The notes beneath the pieces were generated by a model. It had not been told where the DNA came from. It saw only the letters and a list, made by a program, of their open reading frames with translations, and searched no databases. Shown piece after piece: positions 23,557-32,486 of a stretch of 64,000 bases of DNA. The position numbers were made by a program, and so were the translations under genes. The stretch spans positions 372,001-436,000 of the forward strand of contig NZ_PXNP01000009.1 of NCBI RefSeq assembly GCF_003007675.1, read 5' to 3'. The stretch comes from Marinobacter fuscus. GTDB taxonomy: Bacteria; Pseudomonadota; Gammaproteobacteria; Pseudomonadales; Oleiphilaceae. The number at the start of each line of letters is the position of its first letter. Positions within the stretch are counted from its first letter, which is position 1.

Positions 23557-24927
23557 ATGCATTCAAGCACCGACACCATTGCTGCGATCGCCACGGCACC
23601 CGGCCAGGCGGGCGTGGGGATTGTCCGGGTTTCCGGCCCGGATGCCCGGCATATCGCCAGCCAGGTTCTCGGGTTCGAACCCAGGCCCAGGTACGCCCAT
23701 TACGGGCCATTCCGGGACGGGCAAGGTGATCTTATCGATGAGGGCATCGGCCTGTTTTTCCCCAATCCCCACTCGTTTACCGGCGAAGATGTGTTCGAAC
23801 TCCAAGGCCACGGCGGCACGGTGATTCTGGATATGCTGTTACGGGCTGTCTGCAACCTTGGTGCCCGGCTGGCTCGCCCGGGGGAATTCTCTGAACGCGC
23901 CTTTCTTAACGATAAACTGGACCTGGCCCAGGCCGAGGCGATTGCGGATCTGATCGAAAGCAGCTCGGAACAAGCGGCACGTTGTGCCGTGCGCTCCATG
24001 CAGGGTGTTTTTTCACAACGTGTGGATAACCTGGTGGAGGCTATCACGCACCTGCGAATCTATGTTGAAGCCGCAATTGATTTCCCGGAAGAGGAAATCG
24101 ATTTTCTGGCGGATGGCAAAGTGGCGTCGGATCTTGCCGAACTATTAGAGTCTGTGGATAAGATTTTTTCTGAAGCACAACAGGGCAGCATCCTGCGGGA
24201 TGGCATGAAGGTTGTGATTGCGGGCCGCCCCAATGCCGGTAAATCCAGCCTGCTTAACGCCCTGGCCGGGCGGGAAGCAGCCATTGTAACTGCCATTGAA
24301 GGTACTACCCGGGATGTCTTGCGGGAACATATTCACATTGATGGTATGCCCCTGCACATTATCGACACCGCCGGTTTGCGCGAGAGCCCGGATGAGGTCG
24401 AGCAGATTGGTATTGCCAGGGCCTGGGAAGAAATCCGCCAGGCGGATCGTATTTTGCTGATGGTGGATGGCACCACCACTGACAAAACCGAGCCCCACGA
24501 GATCTGGCCGGATTTCATCGACCGGCTGCCAGCCAGTGCGCCGGTAACCGTGATACGTAACAAAGTCGACTTATCTGGAGAAGTGCCCGGTATTGCCGCA
24601 GAGCCTGGCCAGAGTGCGCCGGTGATTCGGCTGGCCGCGAAATCCGCTAATGGCCTGGAGTTGCTGCGCGAACACCTGAAGCAGTGCATGGGCTTTGTGA
24701 CCACCACCGAAGGCGGTTTTCTTGCCCGGCGCCGGCACCTGGATGCCCTGGCTCGTGCCCGGGATTCCCTGCTACAGGGGCAGGGCCAACTGCAAGGTTA
24801 CGGGGCTGGCGAACTGTTGGCAGAAGACCTGCGTGCCGCCCAGGATGCATTGGGAGAGATCACAGGGCATCTGACCCCGGATGATTTGTTGGGCAAGATT
24901 TTCAGCAGTTTTTGTATTGGGAAGTGA
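23557..24927 (+). CDS. mnmE: tRNA modification GTPase MnmE (TrmE)
   Basis: MnmE works with MnmG to install the carboxymethylaminomethyl group on U34 of certain tRNAs. The 456-residue protein has the N-terminal folate-binding domain ([20 protein letters not shown]) and the G domain ([41 protein letters not shown] and VIRNKVDL). It ends with the invariant FCIGK, whose Cys is required for activity. The ATG at 23557 has AGGAAACAGG upstream. The last codons form attL of the island, so the gene end is kept intact after integration. Two DnaA boxes lie inside (24021 and 24153). The partner mnmG, usually near by, is now 33 kb away. Confidence 0.97.
   Translation: MHSSTDTIAAIATAPGQAGVGIVRVSGPDARHIASQVLGFEPRPRYAHYGPFRDGQGDLIDEGIGLFFPNPHSFTGEDVFELQGHGGTVILDMLLRAVCNLGARLARPGEFSERAFLNDKLDLAQAEAIADLIESSSEQAARCAVRSMQGVFSQRVDNLVEAITHLRIYVEAAIDFPEEEIDFLADGKVASDLAELLESVDKIFSEAQQGSILRDGMKVVIAGRPNAGKSSLLNALAGREAAIVTAIEGTTRDVLREHIHIDGMPLHIIDTAGLRESPDEVEQIGIARAWEEIRQADRILLMVDGTTTDKTEPHEIWPDFIDRLPASAPVTVIRNKVDLSGEVPGIAAEPGQSAPVIRLAAKSANGLELLREHLKQCMGFVTTTEGGFLARRRHLDALARARDSLLQGQGQLQGYGAGELLAEDLRAAQDALGEITGHLTPDDLLGKIFSSFCIGK
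24910..24927 (+). other. attL core in the mnmE stop region
   Basis: TTTTGTATTGGGAAGTGA encodes FCIGK-stop of MnmE, preceded by one base of the codon before. It matches the SGI1 core TTCTGTATTGGGAAGTAA at 16 of 18 positions. Confidence 0.9.
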
Positions 24928-25046
24928 AACGGCCAAAAAGATCGAAAAGCATCCAATAAAATATAAATAAGACGTTGTTTTATAAAGAAATTTATTCTAT
25001 TTCTTTGCAGGCAATTTGATCCGTTTTGCCCCCTCTTGCTCCGTGT

Positions 25047-25083
25047 GTGCTCCGAGTATAAGTTTTCGGAGCACTCGGAGCAC
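25047..25083. repeat. Inverted and tandem TCGGAGCAC repeats before the integrase gene
   Basis: A 10-bp inverted repeat (25047-25056 with 25074-25083) includes two tandem TCGGAGCAC units (25066-25074 and 25075-25083), ending 15 bp before the integrase ATG. A closely related copy in inverted orientation lies near attR (47435-47463). They may be integrase arm sites or a repressor operator. Confidence 0.75.
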
Positions 25084-25097
25084 AAAAGGAGCAAAAC

Positions 25098-26288
25098 ATG
25101 AAAATCACTATCCAGAAACGCGAACCAGACAAGAACGGCCACCGTGCCTTGCGACTGGTCTACTACCACGGTTCCAAGACAGGCCAGAACGGTTCTCGGG
25201 CGCAGAAGCGCTCGTATGAGCCCCTGAACCTGTTCCTCTACGACAAACCCCGCCTTCCGGCGGAGCGTGAGCACAACAAGACGGTGAATCAGAAGGCTGA
25301 GGCCATCAGGGCAAAGCGGCTGTTGGAAATCGAGTCGTCACGACATGGATTGGATGATCGGACCAAGCTTTCGGCCAGCTTCTTCGATTACTTCGACCAG
25401 TTGACCGACGAGAAGGCTTCCGGGAGCAAATCCAATCATTCGATCTGGATCTCCACCCGTCATCACCTGCATCGCTACCATGGCTTGTCTGAACTGACCT
25501 TTGAACAAGTCGATAAGCGATTCCTGGAGGGGTTCCGGCACTACCTTCAGCATGAAGCCACCACCAAATCTGGAACCAAACTGGCCAAGAACACGACCAG
25601 CAGTTACTTCAACAAGGTTCGGGCAGCGCTCAACCAGGCCTATCGGGATGGCATTGTCCGCGACAACCCGGTTCAACAGGTCAAGTCCATCAAACCGGAG
25701 AACACCAAACGAACGTATTTGACCCTCGAAGAGGTCCGGGCTCTGACCAAAGCCGAGTGCCGGTATGACGTGCTGAGGCGGGCTTTCCTGTTTTCCTGCA
25801 CTACCGGCCTTCGCTGGTCAGATATCCACAAGCTGGTCTGGGGTGAGATAGAGGAATTCGCGGATGGCCACTACCGCATCATTTTTCGGCAAAAGAAGCT
25901 TGTGAACGCCGGGAACTCACTGCAATACCTGGATCTTCCAGACTCGGCTGTGAGATTGCTAAACCTGGAGAATCGCGGCAATCCGGGTGATCGCGTATTC
26001 AAAGGTCTGAAGTATGACTCCTACACCAACGTTGCATTGGCGCAATGGGTCATGCGAGCGGGTATCACCAAGAGTGTGACTTTCCATGCTGGACGGCACA
26101 CCTTTGCGGTCAATCAACTGGCCAGGGGTGTGGATATCTACTCGTTGTCCCGGCTTCTGGGCCACAGCGAACTAAGAACCACAGAGATCTACGCCGACAT
26201 ACTCGAAACTCGCCGTACAGAGGCCATGAGGAGTTTTCCTGACATATTTGAGGAGACACTGGACGAGGTTGGGGAATGTGCAGCCTAA
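25098..26288 (+). CDS. int: Tyrosine site-specific integrase of the island
   Basis: This 396-residue tyrosine recombinase should catalyse integration and excision at the mnmE 3' end. The catalytic domain shows Arg near residue 239 (CTTGLRWSDIHKL), a Lys in the beta-hairpin (IIFRQKKL), the HxxR box FHAGRHTFAVNQL near residue 330, GHSELRTTEIYADI and the nucleophile Tyr near residue 364. An N-terminal arm-binding and SAM-like core-binding domain precede it (residues ~1-190). AAGGAG lies 9 bp before the ATG at 25098. The gene reads away from attL into the island and is convergent with the first AlpA-like gene. Confidence 0.93.
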   Translation: MKITIQKREPDKNGHRALRLVYYHGSKTGQNGSRAQKRSYEPLNLFLYDKPRLPAEREHNKTVNQKAEAIRAKRLLEIESSRHGLDDRTKLSASFFDYFDQLTDEKASGSKSNHSIWISTRHHLHRYHGLSELTFEQVDKRFLEGFRHYLQHEATTKSGTKLAKNTTSSYFNKVRAALNQAYRDGIVRDNPVQQVKSIKPENTKRTYLTLEEVRALTKAECRYDVLRRAFLFSCTTGLRWSDIHKLVWGEIEEFADGHYRIIFRQKKLVNAGNSLQYLDLPDSAVRLLNLENRGNPGDRVFKGLKYDSYTNVALAQWVMRAGITKSVTFHAGRHTFAVNQLARGVDIYSLSRLLGHSELRTTEIYADILETRRTEAMRSFPDIFEETLDEVGECAA

Positions 26289-26294
26289 GTGACG

Positions 26295-26320
26295 AGAGGG
26301 GCTTTCAAAGCCCCTCTTTA
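26295..26320. terminator. Hairpin between convergent int and AlpA-like gene
   Basis: The stem AGAGGGGC/GCCCCTCT (26295-26302 with 26310-26317) is followed by TTTA on + and preceded by weak A content. It probably ends the int transcript. Confidence 0.6.
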
Positions 26321-26333
26321 CACTTGTCCCACA

Positions 26334-26678
26334 TCAAACACTCCGTCGTCCTGGCCTTCGGTGACTCACCAGATGCTGAGCTGCCGACCGTTCGATCTCT
26401 TCCGCCGTCGCGATCCGGTTGGACTGGAGCCATTTCAGGATATCTGCACGGCGAAAGAAAATCCTGTGACCATTTGGCTTGAAGTGAGGGATCTTCTTTT
26501 GAGAGGTTAACTGGTACAGCGTGCTTTTCTTCAGCCCCGTGTATTCCGCACAGTCTTCAAGGCTCATGATCTCCTTGTCGACCTCCGGAGCCTTGCTGCC
26601 ACCGATATGGTCTAAAATGATTTTTTTGAGAACCATCATGTCCTGCAACACCCGTTGCAGCATTTCTTTTTCTGTCAT
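26334..26678 (-). CDS. Excisionase/AlpA-like HTH protein
   Basis: The 114-residue protein has an N-terminal helical stretch (LQRVLQDMMVLKKIILDHI) and then a winged helix of the excisionase/MerR type (HTH_17-like): LEDCAEYTGLKKSTLYQLTS followed by the wing KPNGHRIFFRRADILKWL. Such proteins act as recombination directionality factors or as regulators on integrative elements. Its position beside int and opposite to it fits an excisionase or regulator. The repeated TGGGAA motif block just upstream (26708-26732) may be its binding site (inference). Confidence 0.75.
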   Translation of the reverse strand: MTEKEMLQRVLQDMMVLKKIILDHIGGSKAPEVDKEIMSLEDCAEYTGLKKSTLYQLTSQKKIPHFKPNGHRIFFRRADILKWLQSNRIATAEEIERSAAQHLVSHRRPGRRSV

Positions 26679-26707
26679 CGCTCTACCCCTACACCGCCAT
26701 AACCAAA

Positions 26708-26732
26708 GTGGGAAAACTGGGAAATTGGGAAC
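26708..26732. repeat. Phased TGGGAA repeats upstream of the first AlpA-like gene
   Basis: Three TGGGAA units lie 9 and 8 bp apart (GTGGGAAAACTGGGAAATTGGGAAC is split here: units at 26709, 26718 and 26726). An inverted, similar block lies at the far end of the island (47339-47364). Confidence 0.6.
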
Positions 26733-26738
26733 ACCGTG

Positions 26739-28415
26739 TCAGTCCTCATGTTCAATCCTCTCCAGTTCTTCAAGTTGCCGCCTAACTTGGTCAGGCCTGA
26801 GCGCGAAAAACCGCTGCAAATCTCCATTGACCCTGGTTTTGTAGGTCCCCCGGGAGCGCTCATTGCTCACCAGGCAGTCACGCTGTAACAGCACCTCCAC
26901 TTCCCTCATGTAATGGGTCGGCAGCCCGAGCCGCTTTAGGAAGTGCGATTTATAGATCAACCACAACTCGCGCCCCTCGTGTGAGCGTCGAAAACCCGCT
27001 CCGCCCTGGGCACTCGCTTGTTCAATATCACTGAGACTGCGCTCCCAGACTTTCATGGCCCGCTCCAGCGCTTTGAGAAGCCGGAATTCCTCGGAATTTC
27101 TGGAGTGGCCTCTATTATCCAGCCAAGCTTTCAAGGTTCGGTGGACGGCTGCCAAGGACTCTTCCTCGCTCCACGGGAGAATGAAATTCCTGCTACCGAG
27201 ACAAAGTGCTGAACCAATCAAGGCAAAACGCCGGATGACACGTTGCACCTGGGATGCCATCTGATCGTTTGCCCAAGCACCGCTCAGACGACCAACCTCA
27301 TGATTTAGATACTGACTGAGCTCAGTGTGACGTTCGGTCAGCAACGACACCCACTCCCGAATGACAGAGCCGTGGTAGCGCTGACAAGACGATTTCAGCT
27401 CGTCCACAAATTGTTGAGGATGCTTGTGACCATGCAATTCGTCGAACGCACCATAGGTTCCAAACACCGGGAGCTCCACCAGTCGAATCTGCTGGCCTGC
27501 GCGTAACGGTTTACCTATCTGCTGAAGCAGCTCTGCAATCCAGACTTCGCCGCTACTCAACACCAGCGTTCGCCAATGGGAGGTTGCAGCCAGCTCGCCG
27601 GAGACGTTAGCCCGTAATTTTCCTGATCCGTTCATGATCTGATAGATCGCCGTATCGATGTCTTCTGGGCGAGCCATGCCGATTTCATCCAACGGCAACA
27701 ACATGTCGTTGTGCTCTGATGAGACTGCCGCTAACCCGTTACTGGTTGAGATCCAACTGCGAACATAGCGGTTTCCCCCATACACGCTAGCCGCCAACTG
27801 CAACAGCGTCGTCTTTCCGGTCGACGATGCTCCAACCAAGTGGATGGCGCCATTTTCCATCCCAGCCGACGCAATCAACGGCGCAGCCAGCGCCGTTCCA
27901 ATACTGAATATTGCTAACGGGTTGCCTCGGCATAGCTGCCCGACATAAGTCTGCCAGTCGCTGAGACTTCCAGACTCCTCTAACGTCGGAGAGCCTGATA
28001 ATTGGCCTACGAAATGGTACGGTTCTTCAGCTGAGCCGATCGTCCAGTTACTGGTGGCAAATACTCCACCGTGCCAACCCGTTCGATTAACCACTGTCGC
28101 CGGTTCGGCCAGAGCCATCTGTTCCAACAGATAGTGCTGAAGCCGGCTCCAGCTCGCCTGCCCGGGTGTCAGTGGATAACCGGTATCAACCAGCATATCC
28201 CGTACCTGCCGGGCATTGTCACTGTTGAGATCTCGCGCATACACGACCTCGCGTAACTTCACACCATCGAAATTCTGCCATTCCAGCAACGCTCCGTGCC
28301 CGTGCCGTTTGTCAGTTAGCCTGGTGCGAGCCATTACCTGAATCCAGCCACCGACACGCTGCCAATGGTCCCCTGATAAGGCATAGAGCCCGTCATCTTG
28401 CAGTTTGTATTGCAT
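26739..28415 (-). CDS. DUF927 P-loop protein (replication-helicase-like) of the island
   Basis: The 558-residue protein resembles the DUF927 family found on integrative elements beside primases. An N-terminal region of ~130 residues precedes VVNRTGWHGGVFATSNW. Walker A IHLVGASSTGKTTLLQLAAS is near residues 190-205, and MLLPLDEIGMARPEDIDTAIY is the probable Walker B. A C-terminal helical region follows. DUF927 proteins are thought to be helicase-like ATPases; here it could support replication of the excised circle (inference). It lies between two AlpA-like genes on the same strand. No separate primase domain is evident. Confidence 0.75.
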   Translation of the reverse strand: MQYKLQDDGLYALSGDHWQRVGGWIQVMARTRLTDKRHGHGALLEWQNFDGVKLREVVYARDLNSDNARQVRDMLVDTGYPLTPGQASWSRLQHYLLEQMALAEPATVVNRTGWHGGVFATSNWTIGSAEEPYHFVGQLSGSPTLEESGSLSDWQTYVGQLCRGNPLAIFSIGTALAAPLIASAGMENGAIHLVGASSTGKTTLLQLAASVYGGNRYVRSWISTSNGLAAVSSEHNDMLLPLDEIGMARPEDIDTAIYQIMNGSGKLRANVSGELAATSHWRTLVLSSGEVWIAELLQQIGKPLRAGQQIRLVELPVFGTYGAFDELHGHKHPQQFVDELKSSCQRYHGSVIREWVSLLTERHTELSQYLNHEVGRLSGAWANDQMASQVQRVIRRFALIGSALCLGSRNFILPWSEEESLAAVHRTLKAWLDNRGHSRNSEEFRLLKALERAMKVWERSLSDIEQASAQGGAGFRRSHEGRELWLIYKSHFLKRLGLPTHYMREVEVLLQRDCLVSNERSRGTYKTRVNGDLQRFFALRPDQVRRQLEELERIEHED

Positions 28416-28430
28416 ATCACGCAGCCCCTC

Positions 28431-28628
28431 TCACAGCTTGTCCAGCCACGCTTTTACATCCTGGTAGCGAAAGCGAACGGCTCGGCCATTGGGATTTGGC
28501 TTCACTGGTGCCGGAAACCGGCCTTGCTTTACGTAGCGCCGTAAAGTTGCCTGTGACATTTTCAAAACAGTGCAAACTTCCTCATAGGTCAGCAAACACT
28601 CTTTTGAGGTGGTTATCTGTTTCTTCAT
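28431..28628 (-). CDS. Small AlpA-like HTH regulator
   Basis: The 65-residue protein has the HTH_17 pattern LLTYEEVCTVLKMSQATLRRYVKQG followed by the wing NGRAVRFRYQDVKAWLDKL. The ATG at 28626-28628 has AGGAG 7 bp upstream; the frame is open further upstream but lacks a better start. It lies 15 bp before the DUF927 gene and is probably co-transcribed with it, as AlpA-like regulators of P4-like and island modules often are. Confidence 0.8.
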   Translation of the reverse strand: MKKQITTSKECLLTYEEVCTVLKMSQATLRRYVKQGRFPAPVKPNPNGRAVRFRYQDVKAWLDKL

Positions 28629-28939
28629 GACTACTCCTGATTTTTTGTGAATCAATCGGGGGTAATCATCGGAAATATTCGTCTTGGGGGAGAACCGTGG
28701 AATTGCCCTTAAAGGGCACAAAGGCGAGGGTGGATGATAACTTGTTGATAATTAATAGATAAAAATCAAAATAAATTAAAAAAAACAAGTCATTACTGGA
28801 AATTTATGGCTTGCGCGAGTGGGTTTTGCGCATTTTATGATCAAATTAGCTATGTGTCTTTCACATGTGAAAGTCAGTGCTCGTTATCAGCTGCATTTTT
28901 TGATGCACTGAAACTGATAACCACTTTCTACATCAGCCA
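28629..28939. other. AT-rich intergenic region with palindromes
   Basis: This 311-base region separates the AlpA-like gene from the efflux operon. It contains a very AT-rich stretch (28738-28795), a perfect 16-bp palindrome CTTTCACATGTGAAAG (28858-28873) and a nested inverted repeat (28883-28890 with 28914-28921, inner arms TGCAT/ATGCA). No gene is seen. The nested hairpin could end the efflux transcript, but lacks a T-run. Confidence 0.55.
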
Positions 28940-29428
28940 CTAACCTGAAAATGGTAGCTGTTTACCATCTGACACTTCGGTAATGCCTATTCCCGCTAGA
29001 AAGCCGAAGAGCAACGAACAAAAAATCAATGACAAGGTAAACCAAAATAGTACACTTCGTTTTGTAGCTCCCATTGCCATAGCAAATGCGGCCGCAGCAT
29101 GGACCCCAATAAGAAAAGGACCAAGAAAAGCTAAGCCAGGAACACCGAACTTTTCAAGAATTCGGTGTTTTCTGTCTTTACGTTCAGGTACGGATTCAGC
29201 TATATCATCAGTTTCAGATTTTTTTAGCCAACGGCGGACAAAAGCAGTTACTTTTTCACTGGCGTAGATAATCGGTAGTAAAGATACAAGGTTGCCGATA
29301 AAGCCAACCATAGCTGCGGGGAACCACGGCAAACCGGCCACTACTCCTAAAGGTACGGCAATCCACACTTCCAGAACCGGAATCGCGGCCCCAACAAATA
29401 CACTTACATAAAGCATCAACTCATTCAT
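28940..29428 (-). CDS. Small multidrug export family membrane protein
   Basis: The 162-residue membrane protein matches the putative small multi-drug export family: an N-terminal helix with IPVLEVWIAVPLGVVAGLPW, a second helix GFIGNLVSLLPIIYASEKV, a charged loop, and VPGLAFLGPFLIGVHAAAAFAMAMGA, then a last helix. The start is the ATG at 29426-29428; the frame is open further but the extension is unlike the family. It lies 10 bp after the RND gene and is presumably the last gene of the tetR-MFP-RND operon. Its transport function is named by family only. Confidence 0.75.
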   Translation of the reverse strand: MNELMLYVSVFVGAAIPVLEVWIAVPLGVVAGLPWFPAAMVGFIGNLVSLLPIIYASEKVTAFVRRWLKKSETDDIAESVPERKDRKHRILEKFGVPGLAFLGPFLIGVHAAAAFAMAMGATKRSVLFWFTLSLIFCSLLFGFLAGIGITEVSDGKQLPFSG

Positions 29429-29438
29429 GAAAAAGTTC

Positions 29439-32400
29439 CTACGCGTTCGCGCTCTTTTTATTAAAAAACAGTACATACAGGCTTGGAACAACGATAAAAG
29501 ATGCCACGGTTCCCGAGATAAGTCCGCCCATAATTACAACATTAAACGATCTCCATAAGGGATCATTCGCTATGAGTAACGGAAGAAGTCCAAGTATCGT
29601 TGTTATTTGGGTTAACATAATTGGACGAAATCGTTCCATCAAAGCCGATTTAAGGGAATCGAGCTCAGATTTCCCCGATTCTTTTTCAATATCGACCTGC
29701 TCAATAATTAACATAGCATTCGATACAATAATCCCTATTAAGGCGAATATGGCCAGATTCGCCATAAAATCGAAAGGAAGACGGAAGATAACTAGCGCGA
29801 GCAGCAAGCCGATGGCACAAAAAGGTACGCTCAAGACGATAATTGTCACTTTTCTAAACGAATTATACTTATAAATAAACAGTATAATCATTGCTAAGAT
29901 ACACAATGGTAAGAAAGCAAATATCGCTTCTGCTGTAACTTCACTTTCTTCAATCTCACCACCAAACTGTACTTGAACGCCAAATTGCTCTTTTACTTCA
30001 TCAATAGTGTTTGATATGGAGTTAACTAATTCTTTTGATGTCATTGAAGGATTCAATGCTGTCACCGTGACCGTCGGTGTTAGGTTGCGCTTCTTAATAA
30101 GTGACGGATCATGCCTGGTTTCAATGATCGCTATATCAGATAGATATACCGGTTTAGACGAGGACTCGGGGAATACTTGGATATTCTCCAATTGAGATAA
30201 TGATAAATTCTCCGATAAATTCGTGCTCAGTACGATTGGAATTTGATACTCGCCCTCCCGAAGTACTGAGGCATTTTCTCCCAAACTATGTTCACGGAGT
30301 GCTAATAAGATATCCTCACGAGTCACCCCTGTGGATAGAGCTGCGGGACGATCAACCTTTACCAGAAAGTTCGTAACGGAACGTTCCCAATCTTGCTTTA
30401 CGTTAATAGTGTGCTCTACCTCGTTGAGAGCTCCTTGAATAGCATCTGAAGCCTTTAGAATATTCGATTGCTTGTTACCAATAAGACGAATAGCGGCCTC
30501 TCCTGGCGGCGTGGAGCCCATAAAGAACGGGTTGATTTCGAGTTCGGCAAAAGGATACTCAGGAGGCATTTCTGCTCTTAGTTTATCGACAAACTCGCTG
30601 ACAAGCGTATCTTTGGTGACGTTTACAACAAAATATGCCGAGTGAGGTGCTGGTTCAGGAGGGTTTAAACCAAGGATAAAGCGCGGTCCGCCTTCACTTA
30701 CATAAGCTGTTGCACCTGTAATTTCCGGGAACCGATCATCATTACTTAGCCACTGAGTCATCTCTTCAGCTACAGCAGCCGTTTGTTCCGCTGGCGTGTT
30801 CGCTGGCAGCTCAACAGAAATCTGTAGTTGAGAACGTTCTGAAGGCGGGAAGAACGCCTCTGGGATGGTGCTTGACACAAACAATGCCACTACAAGACTT
30901 AAAACCGAAGCACTTAGAAACAACTTCGGACGCGAAATAACCTTGTCCCAAAAGGAAGACATTACGTTCATTACATAGGAAGGTTTACCGCCAGAGATCC
31001 CCCGGGTCTTGGACGATTGATTGATAAACCATTTAGCCATGATTGGTGTTAACATCGTAGCGACAAACCATGAAACAAGCAGCATCACACCAATGACAAT
31101 AGTTAGTGTCTGCATATAAATAGCAGTAATATTGTCAGTGAACACCGGGGGAGCAAAAGCCAATATCACGGTTAAACTAGCAATAAGAATGGGCGTCCCC
31201 AGAGTCTTTCCCGCAGATAAAGCAGCCGACTCTCTCTCCTCGCCTTGCGCTACCCTTTTTGAGATGTCTTCAACAATGACCATGGGATTGTCAACGAGTA
31301 TACCTAAGGCAATGATGAACGACGCAATGCTTACTTCGTTGAGTTCTACGCCAAAAATTCTTAGAAAAACTAACGTGATAACACCCGTGACAGGAACAGC
31401 CAGTGCCACCAAAGATCCCGCACGAAGACCCAAGGCAAGTACAGTGACGATCGTCACCACTAGAATAGTTTCGAGCAGCGTTGAAATCATTTTCGATATC
31501 ACTTGATCAACGACTTTCCCCTGATCAGTGATGGTTTTCATTTGGTAACCTACCGGTAGCTCACTCTCCCATTCGTCCAGCTTACGGCGCAGTTGCTTGT
31601 TAAAATCCACCATATTAAGCCCAGGCGCCATATAACCAGCAACAACAATGGCCTGATCACCATCAAGGTATGCTGCACTATTCAGAGGTCTAGCCGGAAC
31701 TCTGGTGACATCGGCAAGATTTTTCAACGGAAGCATAGATCCGTCTGGTAGCGATATCACGGTTTCCTTAACTTCAGCCAGTTCGTCATAACTGCTCTCA
31801 ACAAAAATTCGGCTTTGCTGAGTATCAAAATTGATACGCGCTACTTCCCCGAGAGAATTGCTCTTACTCAGTTGTAAAAAGATGTCATTAGGGTTCAGCG
31901 CATACTGTGATGCCACAAACGGCTTAAGTTCTATTGATATCTGTTCATCGGCAACACCGTGCAACGTAACTTTGTCCATCCCTGGAATACTATAAAGATA
32001 ATTGCGAAGCTCATTTGCCTTGTCCCTCAACTCTCTAAAAGAATAATCCGTTGCACTTAGCGCTACTGTCATCACGGCTACCGCATCGTAATTATCATTA
32101 ACGAATGGCCCTGATACCCCCTCCGGCAACTCAGTAAGTACATCGTGCATTCTCGCTCTGACTCTAAGCCAGGCATGCGAATAACTTGGCGTACCATCTT
32201 TTATTTCAAGAGAGAGATAAATTTCTCCTGCCCTTATTGAGGTCGTAATATTTTTCGTTTCTTCTAATTCTCGCAACGCTCGCTCAATTGGTCGTGCAAT
32301 AAGGGCTTCTGTTTCATAAACATCTAAGGCTGGGTGGTAAGCCGTTATGATGGTTTGGTTGATAGGTAAGGTGGGCTCCTCCCGAGAAGGGTAATCCGGA

Positions 32401-32486
32401 TATAATGCCAGACCCGTGATCGTTAGTATTATGAAAATAAATAAAACAAGTCGGCTGTTTTTTATCGAAAAAGCAGTAATAGACAT
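29439..32486 (-). CDS. RND efflux permease (island copy)
   Basis: The 1015-residue inner membrane proton antiporter has the usual two six-helix halves with two large periplasmic loops. It starts ITAFSIKNSRLVLFIFIILT. Transmembrane helix 4 reads FIIALGILVDNPMVIVEDI, where the proton-relay pair is Asp-Asn rather than Asp-Asp, a common variant in this HAE1-like subgroup. The second half has FALIGIIVSNAMLIIEQVD. Substrate is unknown. Its start codon overlaps the stop of the membrane fusion protein gene by one base. The gene is visibly more AT-rich than the resident RND gene at 54968, suggesting foreign origin. Confidence 0.92.
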   Translation of the reverse strand: MSITAFSIKNSRLVLFIFIILTITGLALYPDYPSREEPTLPINQTIITAYHPALDVYETEALIARPIERALRELEETKNITTSIRAGEIYLSLEIKDGTPSYSHAWLRVRARMHDVLTELPEGVSGPFVNDNYDAVAVMTVALSATDYSFRELRDKANELRNYLYSIPGMDKVTLHGVADEQISIELKPFVASQYALNPNDIFLQLSKSNSLGEVARINFDTQQSRIFVESSYDELAEVKETVISLPDGSMLPLKNLADVTRVPARPLNSAAYLDGDQAIVVAGYMAPGLNMVDFNKQLRRKLDEWESELPVGYQMKTITDQGKVVDQVISKMISTLLETILVVTIVTVLALGLRAGSLVALAVPVTGVITLVFLRIFGVELNEVSIASFIIALGILVDNPMVIVEDISKRVAQGEERESAALSAGKTLGTPILIASLTVILAFAPPVFTDNITAIYMQTLTIVIGVMLLVSWFVATMLTPIMAKWFINQSSKTRGISGGKPSYVMNVMSSFWDKVISRPKLFLSASVLSLVVALFVSSTIPEAFFPPSERSQLQISVELPANTPAEQTAAVAEEMTQWLSNDDRFPEITGATAYVSEGGPRFILGLNPPEPAPHSAYFVVNVTKDTLVSEFVDKLRAEMPPEYPFAELEINPFFMGSTPPGEAAIRLIGNKQSNILKASDAIQGALNEVEHTINVKQDWERSVTNFLVKVDRPAALSTGVTREDILLALREHSLGENASVLREGEYQIPIVLSTNLSENLSLSQLENIQVFPESSSKPVYLSDIAIIETRHDPSLIKKRNLTPTVTVTALNPSMTSKELVNSISNTIDEVKEQFGVQVQFGGEIEESEVTAEAIFAFLPLCILAMIILFIYKYNSFRKVTIIVLSVPFCAIGLLLALVIFRLPFDFMANLAIFALIGIIVSNAMLIIEQVDIEKESGKSELDSLKSALMERFRPIMLTQITTILGLLPLLIANDPLWRSFNVVIMGGLISGTVASFIVVPSLYVLFFNKKSANA

